Of a DNA stretch of 51,755 bases, positions 8,853 through 18,000 are shown in pieces (the first letter of the stretch is position 1; every line of letters starts with the position of its first letter). The DNA is taken from assembly GCA_947626415.1 (NCBI GenBank), contig CANQSA010000018.1, positions 1 through 51,755 on the forward strand, given 5' to 3'. The DNA is from an uncultured Lachnospiraceae bacterium. GTDB lineage: Bacteria > Bacillota > Clostridia > Lachnospirales > Lachnospiraceae. Under the pieces are notes generated by a model. It was not told the origin of the DNA. It saw only the letters and a program-made list of their open reading frames with translations, and ran no database searches. The position numbers and the translations under genes were made by a program.

Positions 8853-9281
8853 CTATTTTTTAAATAAAATAATACCGGCAATCGACAGCGCCATACCGAG
8901 TAATTTCTTCCATTCAAATGCGGCCTTTTCCACGCCGAACAGCCCCAGCAGTTCGATCCCGTACGCTACGATCAGCTGAGACACCACGATCAAAAGCACT
9001 GCCTGCGCCGGTCCCAGCTGCGCCATACTTTTGATCACCGTAAATGTGATAAATGCGCCGATCACGCCGCCTAACAGCATATATTTATGCTCAATCTGAA
9101 ACACGCCCAGCAGGTTTCCCCGGTCCGTGAACGCCCAGGCTGCCAGACAGACAAGCAGCGCCGTAAACTGTACCCAGCTGTTGGAGATCCACATACTGGT
9201 CGCCTTTGTCACCTCCGTATTAAACACACCCTGAATACTCATTAAAGCACCGGATATCAGTGCGATAATAATTCCCCACAT
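8853..9281 (-). CDS. DMT-family membrane protein, YdcZ/DUF606 type
   Basis: A 142-residue, four-helix hydrophobic protein: MWGIIIALISGALMSIQG, then helices around 38-55, 72-95 and 97-115, and a C-terminal helix ending GIILFKK. It matches the half-size DUF606/YdcZ branch of the drug/metabolite transporter superfamily, which usually functions as a dimer; the substrate is unknown. I start at the ATG at 9281 because AAGGAG precedes it by 10 nt; an upstream in-frame start at 9302 would put that site inside the gene. The Shine-Dalgarno and start sit in one arm of a perfect 12-bp inverted repeat, described separately. It follows the arginine operon in the same direction. Confidence 0.85.
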   Translation of the reverse strand: MWGIIIALISGALMSIQGVFNTEVTKATSMWISNSWVQFTALLVCLAAWAFTDRGNLLGVFQIEHKYMLLGGVIGAFITFTVIKSMAQLGPAQAVLLIVVSQLIVAYGIELLGLFGVEKAAFEWKKLLGMALSIAGIILFKK

Positions 9282-9282
9282 A

Positions 9283-9347
9283 AAAAATTCCGCTCCTTCC
9301 ACTGCAGCATTGATCTATGTACAGTATGGATAGGAAGCGGAATTTTT
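9283..9347 (-). promoter_or_regulatory. Inverted repeat pairing the DMT gene's leader, possible arg-operon terminator
   Basis: AGCGGAATTTTT on one arm (minus strand 9294-9283) pairs perfectly with AAAAATTCCGCT (9347-9336) around a loop of about 41 nt. The 3' arm ends in a T-run, so the structure can act as an intrinsic terminator after argD, whose stop is at 9365. The downstream arm also abuts and partly covers the AAGGAG of the next gene, so the same hairpin could hide its ribosome-binding site. Both roles are inferred from sequence only. Confidence 0.5.
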
Positions 9348-9364
9348 ATACCGATCGCTCTCTA

Positions 9365-10555
9365 TTAAAATGTTTTTAAAACTTCCCGAAGAACCGAGGT
9401 CATGGCGTCTACATCCTGTCGGGTAATGACAAGCGGCGGAAGCAGCCGCAATACATCCGTGCCTGCGGAAATCACGATCAGTCCGCGCTCCAGAGAGGCG
9501 TCGATCACCTGCCGCACCGGCACGGTGAGTACAAGTCCCTGCATAAAGCCTTTTCCTCTCCGCGCCGCAATACAGGAAAACTGCGCGGTCAATTCCTCTA
9601 ATTTTGTTTCCAGATATACAGCCGTCTCATTCACGTGCTCCAGAATCTGTTCCTTGTCAAAAATATCCAGAACCGCATTGACCGCCGCGCCTACGAGCGG
9701 GTTGCCGCCGTAAGTCGTACCGTGATCGCCCGGCACCATGGCGCTTCCCACTTTCTCATTACTGAGAAACGCGCCGACCGGCACGCCGCAGCCCAGCGCC
9801 TTGGCTGCCGTAATGATATCCGGCTGAACGCCATAATGCATATAGGCAAACAGCTTTCCTGTCCGGCCCATGCCGCACTGGATCTCATCGCAGATCATAA
9901 CGATATCGTTTTCATCACAGAGTTTCCGGACGCCTTCCATAAACGCCGCTTCTGCCGGATAGATGCCGCCTTCTCCCTGTACCGGCTCAAATAAGATTGC
10001 GCAGGTTTTTTCATTGACCAGCGCTTTCACGCTGCCCAGATCGTTAAACTCCGCAAATCTCACGCCGCCGATCAGCGGTTCAAACGGTTCCCGGTAATGC
10101 GCGTTGCCGGTTACCGCTACAGCGCCCATTGTCCTGCCGTGGAACGAATGGTTCATGGCAATGATCTCATAGCGTTCCTTTCCATATTTTAAATACGAAT
10201 ATTTCCGCGCCAGTTTCAGAGCACCTTCAATCGCTTCCGCACCGCTGTTCGTGAAAAATACCCGGTCAAATCCCGTTTTGTCACACAGTTTCTTGGCCGC
10301 GTCGACAGACGGCATATTGTAAAACAGATTGGACGTATGCGTCAGTTTGTCGATCTGCGCTTTCAGGGCTGCGCTGTAAACCGGATGGTGATAGCCCAGA
10401 CCCATTACACCGATCCCGGACGCGAAATCCAGATATTGTTTTCCGTTCAGATCATACAGAGATACGCCTTCCCCTTTTTCAAATACAATGGGAAACCGGT
10501 TGTAGGCATGCAGAAGGTCCTGCTCCCCGAGATCCATATATTCCTGTGTATTCAT
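9365..10555 (-). CDS. argD: Acetylornithine aminotransferase
   Basis: A 396-residue class-III PLP aminotransferase that converts N-acetylglutamate semialdehyde to N-acetylornithine in arginine synthesis. Visible landmarks are YLDFASGIGVMGLGYHHP near the N-terminus, TNSGAEAIEGALKLAR, FHGRTMGA, VMICDEIQCGMGRTGK with the PLP-binding Asp, and the Schiff-base Lys in ITAAKALGCG. Length matches the family. It is the last gene of argC-argJ-argB-argD, 14 nt after argB, with AAAGGAGG before the ATG. It could also act in lysine synthesis (DapC activity), as many ArgD enzymes do. Confidence 0.96.
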   Translation of the reverse strand: MNTQEYMDLGEQDLLHAYNRFPIVFEKGEGVSLYDLNGKQYLDFASGIGVMGLGYHHPVYSAALKAQIDKLTHTSNLFYNMPSVDAAKKLCDKTGFDRVFFTNSGAEAIEGALKLARKYSYLKYGKERYEIIAMNHSFHGRTMGAVAVTGNAHYREPFEPLIGGVRFAEFNDLGSVKALVNEKTCAILFEPVQGEGGIYPAEAAFMEGVRKLCDENDIVMICDEIQCGMGRTGKLFAYMHYGVQPDIITAAKALGCGVPVGAFLSNEKVGSAMVPGDHGTTYGGNPLVGAAVNAVLDIFDKEQILEHVNETAVYLETKLEELTAQFSCIAARRGKGFMQGLVLTVPVRQVIDASLERGLIVISAGTDVLRLLPPLVITRQDVDAMTSVLREVLKTF

Positions 10556-10569
10556 GCGCGCCCTCCTTT

Positions 10570-11505
10570 TTAAAAATCATCCTGTGTGCCGCGATAAAAT
10601 CTCGGCTGAGAATCTTCCAGGATTGCCGTACCGATACCTTTGTTGGTAAAGATCTCCAACAGCAGGCAGTGTGGGATCCGTCCATCCAGAATATGGACTC
10701 TGGAAACTCCCTCATCAATGGCATTGATGCAGTTTGACAGCTTCGGCATCATGCCGCCGCCGACAGTTCCGGACGCAATCAGTTCCTTTGCCTCTGTCGC
10801 AGTCATCTCAGAGATCAGAGTATTCTTATCATTAAAGTCGCGATACAAGCCTTCCACATCCGTTAAGAACGCCAGTTTCTCCGCATTGACTGCCTTCGCA
10901 ATGGCACAGGCGGCGTCATCCGCATTGATATTGTACGTATCAAATTGATCATCCAGACCGATGGGACATACGATCGGCAGAAAGTCTTTTTCCAGCAGAT
11001 CATATAAGATCTTGCTGTTGACTTCCGTCACATTTCCCACATAGCCGATATCCTCTCCGTCCACATATTTCTTTTCGACCTTTAACAGGCCGCCGTCCTT
11101 GCCGCTGATCCCGATCGCGCGCACGCCCAGCTTCTGTACCTTCTGCACCAGGCTTTTATTCACCTTATTTAAAACCATTTCCGCGATATCCATGGTTTCC
11201 GCGTCCGTAACCCGGAATCCGTTTTTAAATACCGGTTCCTTTCCGGAAGCCTTTACCCATTTGCTGATATCCTTGCCGCCGCCATGTACGATGATCGGCT
11301 TAAATCCGACCAGCTTCAGCAGGGTCGCGTCCTCGATCACCTTATCCTTTAAACTCTCATCCAGCATAGCGCTGCCGCCATACTTGATCACGATGATTCT
11401 CCGGTTAAACCGCTGTATATAAGGCAGGGCTTCGATCAGCACATTCGCTTTCTGCAGGATCACTTCCATTCCCATGTCTTTATCCTCACTATCTTTATAA
11501 ATCAT
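10570..11505 (-). CDS. argB: Acetylglutamate kinase
   Basis: A 311-residue amino-acid kinase that phosphorylates N-acetylglutamate, the second step of arginine synthesis. Motifs include [11 protein letters not shown] (nucleotide site), [11 protein letters not shown] (substrate site), [11 protein letters not shown] and [19 protein letters not shown] at 11505 has AAAGGAAAG before it. A second in-frame ATG eleven codons on, also preceded by GAGG, would give a product closer to the usual 290-300 residues. The N-terminal helix before YIQRF is compatible with the arginine-sensitive hexameric type of NAGK, which would fit an ArgJ-based cyclic pathway; that is inference. Confidence 0.95.
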   Translation of the reverse strand: MIYKDSEDKDMGMEVILQKANVLIEALPYIQRFNRRIIVIKYGGSAMLDESLKDKVIEDATLLKLVGFKPIIVHGGGKDISKWVKASGKEPVFKNGFRVTDAETMDIAEMVLNKVNKSLVQKVQKLGVRAIGISGKDGGLLKVEKKYVDGEDIGYVGNVTEVNSKILYDLLEKDFLPIVCPIGLDDQFDTYNINADDAACAIAKAVNAEKLAFLTDVEGLYRDFNDKNTLISEMTATEAKELIASGTVGGGMMPKLSNCINAIDEGVSRVHILDGRIPHCLLLEIFTNKGIGTAILEDSQPRFYRGTQDDF

Positions 11506-11552
11506 AATTGCTTTCCTTTCATCCTAATCCATTTTTTCATAAAAATCAACCA

Positions 11553-12782
11553 TTAAGACCGATAATCGGCATTGATCTTTACATAGTCATAGGTCAGGTC
11601 GCAGCCCCATGCGGTTGCGGTTTCCGTCCCCATTTTCACATCCGCGACTACGGTCACTTCCGGTTCCGATAGGATCCGGGTCGCTTCTTCTTCGTCAAAA
11701 TCCAATCCGACGCCGTTTTCCGCGATCCGGATCGTCCCTGCCGCGCTCTCAAAGGTCAGATCCACTTTCTCCGGGTCAAACTGTACGCCGGAATACCCCA
11801 TCGCGCAGAGAACCCGCCCGAAATTGGCGTCATGCCCGAAGATCATCGCCTTGGTCAGGCTTGACATCACCACGGATTTCGCCAGCGTTACTGCCTGCGC
11901 TTTTGTCTCAGCGCCGACTACCTTGACCTCAAACAGAGCGGTCGCGCCTTCGCCGTCCCCCGCGATCTTCTTTGAAAGATAGGTATTGACCGCGCGCAGT
12001 GCTTCCGTGAAGCTGTAATAATCCGCATTTTTTTCCGTAATTTTTTCATTGCCGGCCAGTCCGTTTGCCAGCAGCAGCACCGTGTCATTGGTGGAGGTAT
12101 CTCCGTCTACGGAAACCATATTGAAGGTATCGGGGATATCCGCCGACAGCGCTTCCTGCAGCAGCTCTTTAGTAATGTTCAGATCCGTGGTAATATAACC
12201 GAGCATGGTGCACATATTGGGGTGGATCATGCCGGAGCCCTTGCACATACCGCCGATGGTAATGGTCTTTCCGCCGGCTTCAAACGTAAACGCGATTTGT
12301 TTCGGCATGGTGTCGGTAGTCATAATGGCTTCCGCTGCCATCTGACCGCCTTCCGGACCACTCTGCAGCGCTTCTTTCAGCATAGCCACGCCCGGCAGGA
12401 TCTTATCCATGGGCAGCTGCTTTCCGATCACGCCGGTAGAGCCGATCAGCACTTCCTCCGGCTTACAGCCCAGAAGCGCCGCCGCCTTTTCAGCCGTGGA
12501 ACGGCAATAGCCGTAGCCCTCCGCTCCGGTGCAGGCATTTGCCACACCGCTGTTTACCACAACTGCCTGCGCGGTTTCCTGATGACGGATCAGTTCCTGG
12601 TCCCATTTTACCGGTGCCGCCTTCACTACATTAGTGGTAAACGTACCGGCTCCCACACAGGGGACTTCCGAATAGATCATCGCCATATCTTTTTTCGCTG
12701 AGCTTTCCTTAATCCCTACCCGGACGCCGGACGCCCAAAATCCTTTTGCAGCGGTAACGCCGCCCTCTATCTGTTTTAACAT
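11553..12782 (-). CDS. argJ: Bifunctional ornithine acetyltransferase / N-acetylglutamate synthase
   Basis: A 409-residue ArgJ. The protein cleaves itself before the Thr in the TSTNDTVLLLANG-type segment (here DTSTNDTVLLLANGL); that Thr becomes the nucleophile of the beta chain. The N-terminal part has GVTAAKGFWASG and the C-terminal part GHDANFGRVLCAMGYSG, both typical. It transfers the acetyl group from N-acetylornithine to glutamate, closing the acetyl cycle; whether it also makes acetylglutamate from acetyl-CoA cannot be read from sequence. AAAGGAAAG precedes the ATG. It is second in the arginine operon, 81 nt after argC, and that gap is filled largely by a short tandem repeat. Confidence 0.96.
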   Translation of the reverse strand: MLKQIEGGVTAAKGFWASGVRVGIKESSAKKDMAMIYSEVPCVGAGTFTTNVVKAAPVKWDQELIRHQETAQAVVVNSGVANACTGAEGYGYCRSTAEKAAALLGCKPEEVLIGSTGVIGKQLPMDKILPGVAMLKEALQSGPEGGQMAAEAIMTTDTMPKQIAFTFEAGGKTITIGGMCKGSGMIHPNMCTMLGYITTDLNITKELLQEALSADIPDTFNMVSVDGDTSTNDTVLLLANGLAGNEKITEKNADYYSFTEALRAVNTYLSKKIAGDGEGATALFEVKVVGAETKAQAVTLAKSVVMSSLTKAMIFGHDANFGRVLCAMGYSGVQFDPEKVDLTFESAAGTIRIAENGVGLDFDEEEATRILSEPEVTVVADVKMGTETATAWGCDLTYDYVKINADYRS

Positions 12783-12810
12783 CGCAATCTTTCCTTTCTG
12801 CCCATTTTTA

Positions 12811-12876
12811 CGGAAACAATGTTGTCCTATGGAATAATGTTGTCCTACGGAAACAATGTTGTCCTACGGAAACATG
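12811..12876 (-). repeat. Short tandem repeat at the 3' end of argC
   Basis: The 19-bp unit CGGAAACAATGTTGTCCTA (plus strand) occurs at 12811-12829 and 12848-12866, with a degenerate 18-bp copy between them (12830-12847) and a partial copy running into argC (12867-12876). On the argC strand each unit carries TTTCCGTAG or its variant TTCCATAG, so the last codons and stop of argC are copied again downstream. It looks like slippage or a local tandem duplication. Confidence 0.85.
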
Positions 12877-13904
12877 GGAACCTGCAGCAGGCCCGTTGTT
12901 TCATCCAGGCCAAACAGGAGATTCATATTCTGAACCGCCTGTCCTGCCGCGCCTTTTACCAGATTATCCATGGAACCCATCATAATGATCCGGTTGGTTC
13001 TTTCATCTATTTTAAAATTCACATCCACATAGTTGCTGCCTTCAACCCAGCGGGTTTCCGGACATACATCCCGATCGAGCACCCGGACAAACACTTCGTC
13101 GGCGTAATATCTGTCATAGACCGCCTTCACTTCCTCATACGTCACAGGTTTCTTTAAGGACGCGTATGCCGTAATCAGGATTCCCCGGTTCATCGGTACC
13201 AGATGCGGCGTAAAATTGATCCGGATCTCCTCGCCTGCCGCATATCCTAACTGTTCTTCGATCTCCGGCGTGTGTCTGTGGGTCGCTACCCCGTATGCCT
13301 TTATATTTTCATTGACCTCACAGTACAGATTGTTCACCTTGGCGCCCCGGCCTGCTCCGGAGGTCCCGGACTTGGCGTCCACGATGATCGTATTGCCCTC
13401 TATCAGTCCTTCCTTCAGCAGCGGGTAAATAGATAACGTGGTACAGGTCGGGTAACAGCCCGGATTGGCCACGATCCTTGCGCCTTTGACCCGCTCTCTG
13501 TTAATCTCACATAATCCGTATACCGCTTCCGCGATATACTGCGGACACGGATGCTTGATCCCATACCACTGTTCATAAACAGACACATCCTGAATCCGGA
13601 AATCTGCGCTCAGGTCTATAATCTTTACCTTCTTTAAGATTTCTTCGCTGACCAGTGACGCACATAATCCCTGCGGCGTTGCCGTAAAGATCACGTCAAC
13701 CGCTTCCGCCAGTTCCTCCATATTGTCGTCCAGACATTTGTCGTCCACAATCTGGAACAGATTGGCAAATACTTCATAATACTTCTTATCTATGTAACTT
13801 CTGGAGCCGTACCATTTGATCTCCGCCTCCGGGTGCTGCGTCAGCAGCCGGACCAGCTCTACTCCTGCATAACCTGTTGAACCGATAATTCCTGCTTTAA
13901 TCAT
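12864..13904 (-). CDS. argC: N-acetyl-gamma-glutamyl-phosphate reductase
   Basis: A 346-residue reductase (third step of arginine synthesis) with the NADP-binding motif AGIIGSTGYAGVELVRLL at the N-terminus, the catalytic Cys in IVANPGCYPT, and SGTSGAGRGAKV. I start at the ATG at 13904, which has AGGAGG just upstream; a longer open frame to 13988 would add 28 residues unlike the family and would run through the promoter. It is the first gene of argCJBD. The last codon and stop lie in a tandem repeat. The promoter overlaps probable ArgR sites. Confidence 0.95.
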   Translation of the reverse strand: MIKAGIIGSTGYAGVELVRLLTQHPEAEIKWYGSRSYIDKKYYEVFANLFQIVDDKCLDDNMEELAEAVDVIFTATPQGLCASLVSEEILKKVKIIDLSADFRIQDVSVYEQWYGIKHPCPQYIAEAVYGLCEINRERVKGARIVANPGCYPTCTTLSIYPLLKEGLIEGNTIIVDAKSGTSGAGRGAKVNNLYCEVNENIKAYGVATHRHTPEIEEQLGYAAGEEIRINFTPHLVPMNRGILITAYASLKKPVTYEEVKAVYDRYYADEVFVRVLDRDVCPETRWVEGSNYVDVNFKIDERTNRIIMMGSMDNLVKGAAGQAVQNMNLLFGLDETTGLLQVPMFP

Positions 13905-13938
13905 AATTTTCCCTCCTGATTTGATGCTGAACAGGCAC

Positions 13939-13987
13939 AGTATACACCATGATGCAAATTTATGCAAGCATTTTTGCATATTATGCA
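13939..13987 (-). promoter_or_regulatory. argC promoter with two overlapping ArgR-like palindromes
   Basis: On the minus strand TTGCAT (13967-13962) and TATACT (13944-13939) are 17 bp apart. Two AT-centred palindromes, TGCAAATTTATGCA at 13953-13966 and TGCATATTATGCA at 13975-13987, cover the -35 and the DNA just upstream. Paired AT-centred palindromes about 20 bp apart centre to centre are how ARG boxes are arranged; the arms here read TGCA rather than the TGAAT of Bacillus, so the ArgR assignment is inference. Confidence 0.6.
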
Positions 13988-13997
13988 TTCTTTTCTG

Positions 13998-14026
13998 TTG
14001 CTTTTTTCTCTATGAAATACTATAAT
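13998..14026 (+). promoter_or_regulatory. Promoter of the methyltransferase gene
   Basis: TTGCTT (13998-14003) and TATAAT (14021-14026) are 17 bp apart, 55 nt before the methyltransferase ATG. It is divergent from the argC promoter, and the outer ArgR-like palindrome ends 11 bp before this -35. Confidence 0.6.
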
Positions 14027-14081
14027 GATGCCAGGGTATTTTTCACCCATAGAATCACAGACGAAATAGGAATCAAATGTT

Positions 14082-14951
14082 ATGTGGATCGCAGATCAAT
14101 GGAAAGACTATGAGATTTTAGATACATCGGACGGGGAAAAGCTGGAGCGCTGGGGAGATTACATCCTGCTGCGCCCGGACCCGCAGATCATATGGCACAG
14201 TGCGAAGGCGCTGCCGCAGTGGAAACAGTTAAACGGACACTACCACAGGAACGCCCGGGGCGGCGGCGAATGGGAATTTTTTCACCTGCCGCAGCAATGG
14301 ACGATTTCTTATCGGAATTTAAAGTTTCAGCTCAAGCCTTTCAGTTTCAAGCACACCGGGCTGTTCCCGGAACAGGCGGTAAACTGGGACTGGATTTCTT
14401 CTATCATTAAGAACGCGAACCGCCCGCTGAAGGTACTGAATCTGTTTGCCTATACCGGCGGCGCGACATTGGCGGCAGCGGCAGCAGGCGCAGGCGTCAC
14501 CCACGTGGACGCTTCCAAGGGTATGGTAGCCTGGGCAAAGGAAAACGCACAGATTTCCGGTCTGGAACAGGCACCTGTCCGCTGGCTGGTAGACGACTGC
14601 GTCAAGTTCGTCGAACGGGAGATCCGGCGCGGCAATCGGTACGACGGCATCATTATGGATCCGCCTTCCTATGGCAGAGGTCCCAAAGGGGAAATCTGGA
14701 AAATGGAAGACTGCATTTTCTCCCTGATCCAACTGTGTACCAAGCTGCTGCATAAGAACTCGGAATTCTTTTTGATCAATTCCTATACGACCGGGCTGGC
14801 GCCTTCTGTGCTCACTTATATGTTGTCAACGGAACTGCTTCCCCGCTTTGGCGGCCGGGTACAGGCGGATGAAATCGGGCTGCCGGTTACTTCCACCGGA
14901 CTGGCGCTTCCCTGCGGTTCCTCCGGCAGATGGACGCGAACCCCTCTTTAA
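14082..14951 (+). CDS. Class I SAM-dependent methyltransferase, RlmI/RlmK-like
   Basis: A 289-residue methyltransferase. The N-terminal part (about 1-100) holds WHLP/FFHLPQQW-type strands, followed by the SAM site LNLFAYTGGATLAAAAAGA (about 124), THVDASKGMVAWAKEN (second SAM-contact strand) and the catalytic-loop motif IMDPPSYGRG (about 200). The DPPSYGRG form and NLFAYTGG are characteristic of the COG1092 branch that contains the 23S rRNA cytosine-5 methyltransferase RlmI. It lacks an N-terminal PUA domain, so the precise RNA target is open. It stands alone on the plus strand, followed by a strong terminator. Confidence 0.85.
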   Translation: MWIADQWKDYEILDTSDGEKLERWGDYILLRPDPQIIWHSAKALPQWKQLNGHYHRNARGGGEWEFFHLPQQWTISYRNLKFQLKPFSFKHTGLFPEQAVNWDWISSIIKNANRPLKVLNLFAYTGGATLAAAAAGAGVTHVDASKGMVAWAKENAQISGLEQAPVRWLVDDCVKFVEREIRRGNRYDGIIMDPPSYGRGPKGEIWKMEDCIFSLIQLCTKLLHKNSEFFLINSYTTGLAPSVLTYMLSTELLPRFGGRVQADEIGLPVTSTGLALPCGSSGRWTRTPL

Positions 14952-14961
14952 AATGAACGAA

Positions 14962-14996
14962 AACGACCTGCTGTATCATCTGTACAGCAGGTCGTT
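14962..14996. terminator. Bidirectional terminator between the methyltransferase and GH127 genes
   Basis: AACGACCTGCTGTA (14962-14975) and TACAGCAGGTCGTT (14983-14996) form a perfect 14-bp stem with a 7-nt loop, with an A-rich flank on the left and T-rich flank on the right. It lies between two convergent genes and can serve both. Confidence 0.85.
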
Positions 14997-15037
14997 TGTT
15001 ATCGTCTTCAGTCCGTTTTCAGCTTCGAAAACCCGTT

Positions 15038-18000
15038 CTATTCTTCTGTTTTTTTCTTTGCGGAATATGCGATACCCAGCAATCCGGCAGCGCCGGCCAA
15101 TACAAACATCCAGAAGAGCATTGCATTGTCATCTGATGTCTTAGGCGGATTTGCGGAATCATTCCCATCGCCGCCGGGTCCTGCGGGTTTATCATCAGAC
15201 GGTTCTCCTGCAGGTTTATCGGTCGGTTTCTCGGTATCCGGCTTGTCTGTACCAGGCTCGTCTGTACCAGGTTCGTCTGTACCAGGTTCATCGGTTCCGC
15301 CTCCCTGTAATGCTTTGACATTGATCACATTCGATGCGATCGCCTTCACTTCATTTCCATTCAGGGCTTTTCCAAACATCAGGATCTCATCAACCGCGCC
15401 TTTGTAATACGCATCCCAGGCATTGACGCCAAAGTATGCCAGCGCATTTTCTCTGGTCATGATTCCCTTTGCCACATTGCCTTCTGCCACCAGTTCGCCG
15501 TTGACATATAATTTACCGATACAGGTACCGCTTACGCTTCCGTCAGCCGTACCGTCCACAACGATAGTAACCTGCTGCCACTCACCGGCTGTATAAGGTC
15601 CGCTTGCAGGATATTCAACATGGGAACCGTTGCTGGACCAGATCTTTCCGTCAAAGGTTGCATTTAACCAATACTCCGGCGCAAACGTACCTGCCGTAAA
15701 CGTAGGATCATATTGTCCGCCAAGCGCATCCGGCTTCATCCAGAAGGAAATCGTATAGCTGTCGCCCAGATCCTGCGTCGGACCCAGCTTTAAGCCATAG
15801 GTCCCGTCTAACTGTAATGCTTTTCCGTTTACACCTTCTACATAGTTAAACTCTACCTTATCTTTTACAGGCGGAACGGCTCCCTTGCTGACTGCCTCTG
15901 CGCCGTTTGAATCCTCTTCAAAATCAAAGATACCGACCACATCTTTTGCCAGATCTTCTGCCAGACCTGTATAATCAACCTGAATCCGGATCGTATAGCT
16001 TTCATAGGTTTCAAAGTCTTCGGCATACACTTTCACATCATAGCGTTTCCCGTCGATCACTTCCAGACTCTTTGCCTGTGTTTCATCAATCGCCTTGCCG
16101 TCAACCGTGACATATCCGTTGGAATCGGCAATGGTAAAGGTCGCGGAAAGCGTGCTCTCCGTATAAGGTATGATTACCGTATATACCTTTCCTGCAGCAG
16201 AAATATCCCCTTTATCAAAGGTCAGATCCACCAGTTCATTTTCTGTACGGTATGCGCGCATACAGATAAGCCAGCTGCACACTCTTGCGGAATCTTTGGC
16301 TGCGGTTCCCGCAAATCGGATCTGCAGCGCTTTATAAGTTTCATTGTTATGCGTTACATCCTTCGCATACTTTTCCGTGATCTTCGCACTGATCGGGATC
16401 TTTACCTGATAGTACTGTGCCTGATCTGCTTCCGCCAGCGTTTCATTGCTGATCGTTTCGTTTTTCCAATCCAGAACCTTGTCAAACAGCACCTCATCTC
16501 CAACGGTGATCCGGATCGGTTTCCCGTCGTCCTCTTTATTAAAGGTTACCAGCAGATAATTTTCCGCACCTTCCGTAATTCTTACGTCATACTGGAAATA
16601 TCCGCCTGCCTTCGCGTAACGGTATACGTTGTCATTGGTAACCGATACGGAATCTTTTTCCTCCAGACCCGGCTCGTACTGACCGTATCCGGCCTGAATC
16701 CGGTCACTGGTCGCGTCATCTGCCCGCTGTGCCTCTTTATCGGCCAGTACCTTATCGGAATCTCTTCCCTCCGTATCCACAGAGAATGTAAAATAGATAC
16801 CGTAGCTGTCTCCAAATAATTTATTGTGCGGAATAAAGGTATAATCTACGTTAGTTCCGCTTAACTTCATGGTCAGCTCTCCGGCAGCATCCTTCGCGAT
16901 CACCGCATAATCCGCGATCTGTTCCATATACTCGGCAACGGTTTCTGTCACGCTGATTCCAATGTTATCGCTGGAGATTGCTTTAACGGAAGGCACCGAC
17001 AGACTTACGCCATGACTGGTCGTTCCCTGTTTTGCCGTACCCAGCTTCGCGCTCATTACAACCGGACCGTACTTAAACGCGTATACATTCTCATTGTCCG
17101 GCAGATTGTAAGCAACAACCGTCATCGGCAGTTTAACTGTGATCACGGTTCCGTTCTTGATCCGATCAGCCGGAATTACCGCATATCCCGCATTTGTTCC
17201 ATATGCATAAGCGGTTCCGTCAATGGTGATCACGGCGTCGGAAGCCAGCCAGTCCGGAAGGCGCAGCCACAGAGACATGTTAAGCGCCTCTTTCGCGTCG
17301 ATCTGTCCGACTGTAATCTTTACTTCATCGGAATACGGCAGGTCTGCTGCCTGCTCCACCGTCAGATTTTGTTCCTTCCAGGTTACCTTGGAAGAAGTAT
17401 ACTGGTTAATAACCAGCTGACCATTTTTCTTAAAGTAAATGCTGTCATTCAGCTTGGTAAAGTTCTCCATGCCGGTACCGGTACAGCACCAGAAGCTGTG
17501 TTCCGCAGTGCTGAATACTTTCTGATATCCGGTTGCCATCGGCTGGAAATACATGGTCATACCGGTCTCCGGATTCTGGGACGGCATGATCGCATTCAGC
17601 AGCGTATTCTCATAATAATCCGCGTATTTCTTTTCTCCTGTAATCTCAAATAAGGCTTTGCTCATTTTCAGCATGTTATTTGTATTACAGGTCTCATTAT
17701 TGACATTGGTTCTCTCCGCATCCAGAATATCGTCCGCGCCAAAGTGCTCGTCTTCACTGTTGCCGCCTGTAATATAGGTATGATGCGTGATCACCATTTC
17801 CCAGAACGCCTCCGCATACTGCAGATACTGTTCCCCGGTTTCATCCCCGACAGCCAGATAGCGGTTCAGCGCTCCCAAAAATTTAGGGATCGTCGTATTG
17901 GCATGCTTGTTATTCAAAACATTCGGGGTACCTGCTGCCACTGCTTTATACAGGCTGATCTCGTCAAACTTCTCAGCCGCAGCGACAAAATGCTCATTTT

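Noticed and set aside
13905-13988. 28-residue N-terminal extension of ArgC
   Set aside because: It would run through the promoter and ArgR-like sites; AGGAGG marks the ATG at 13904.
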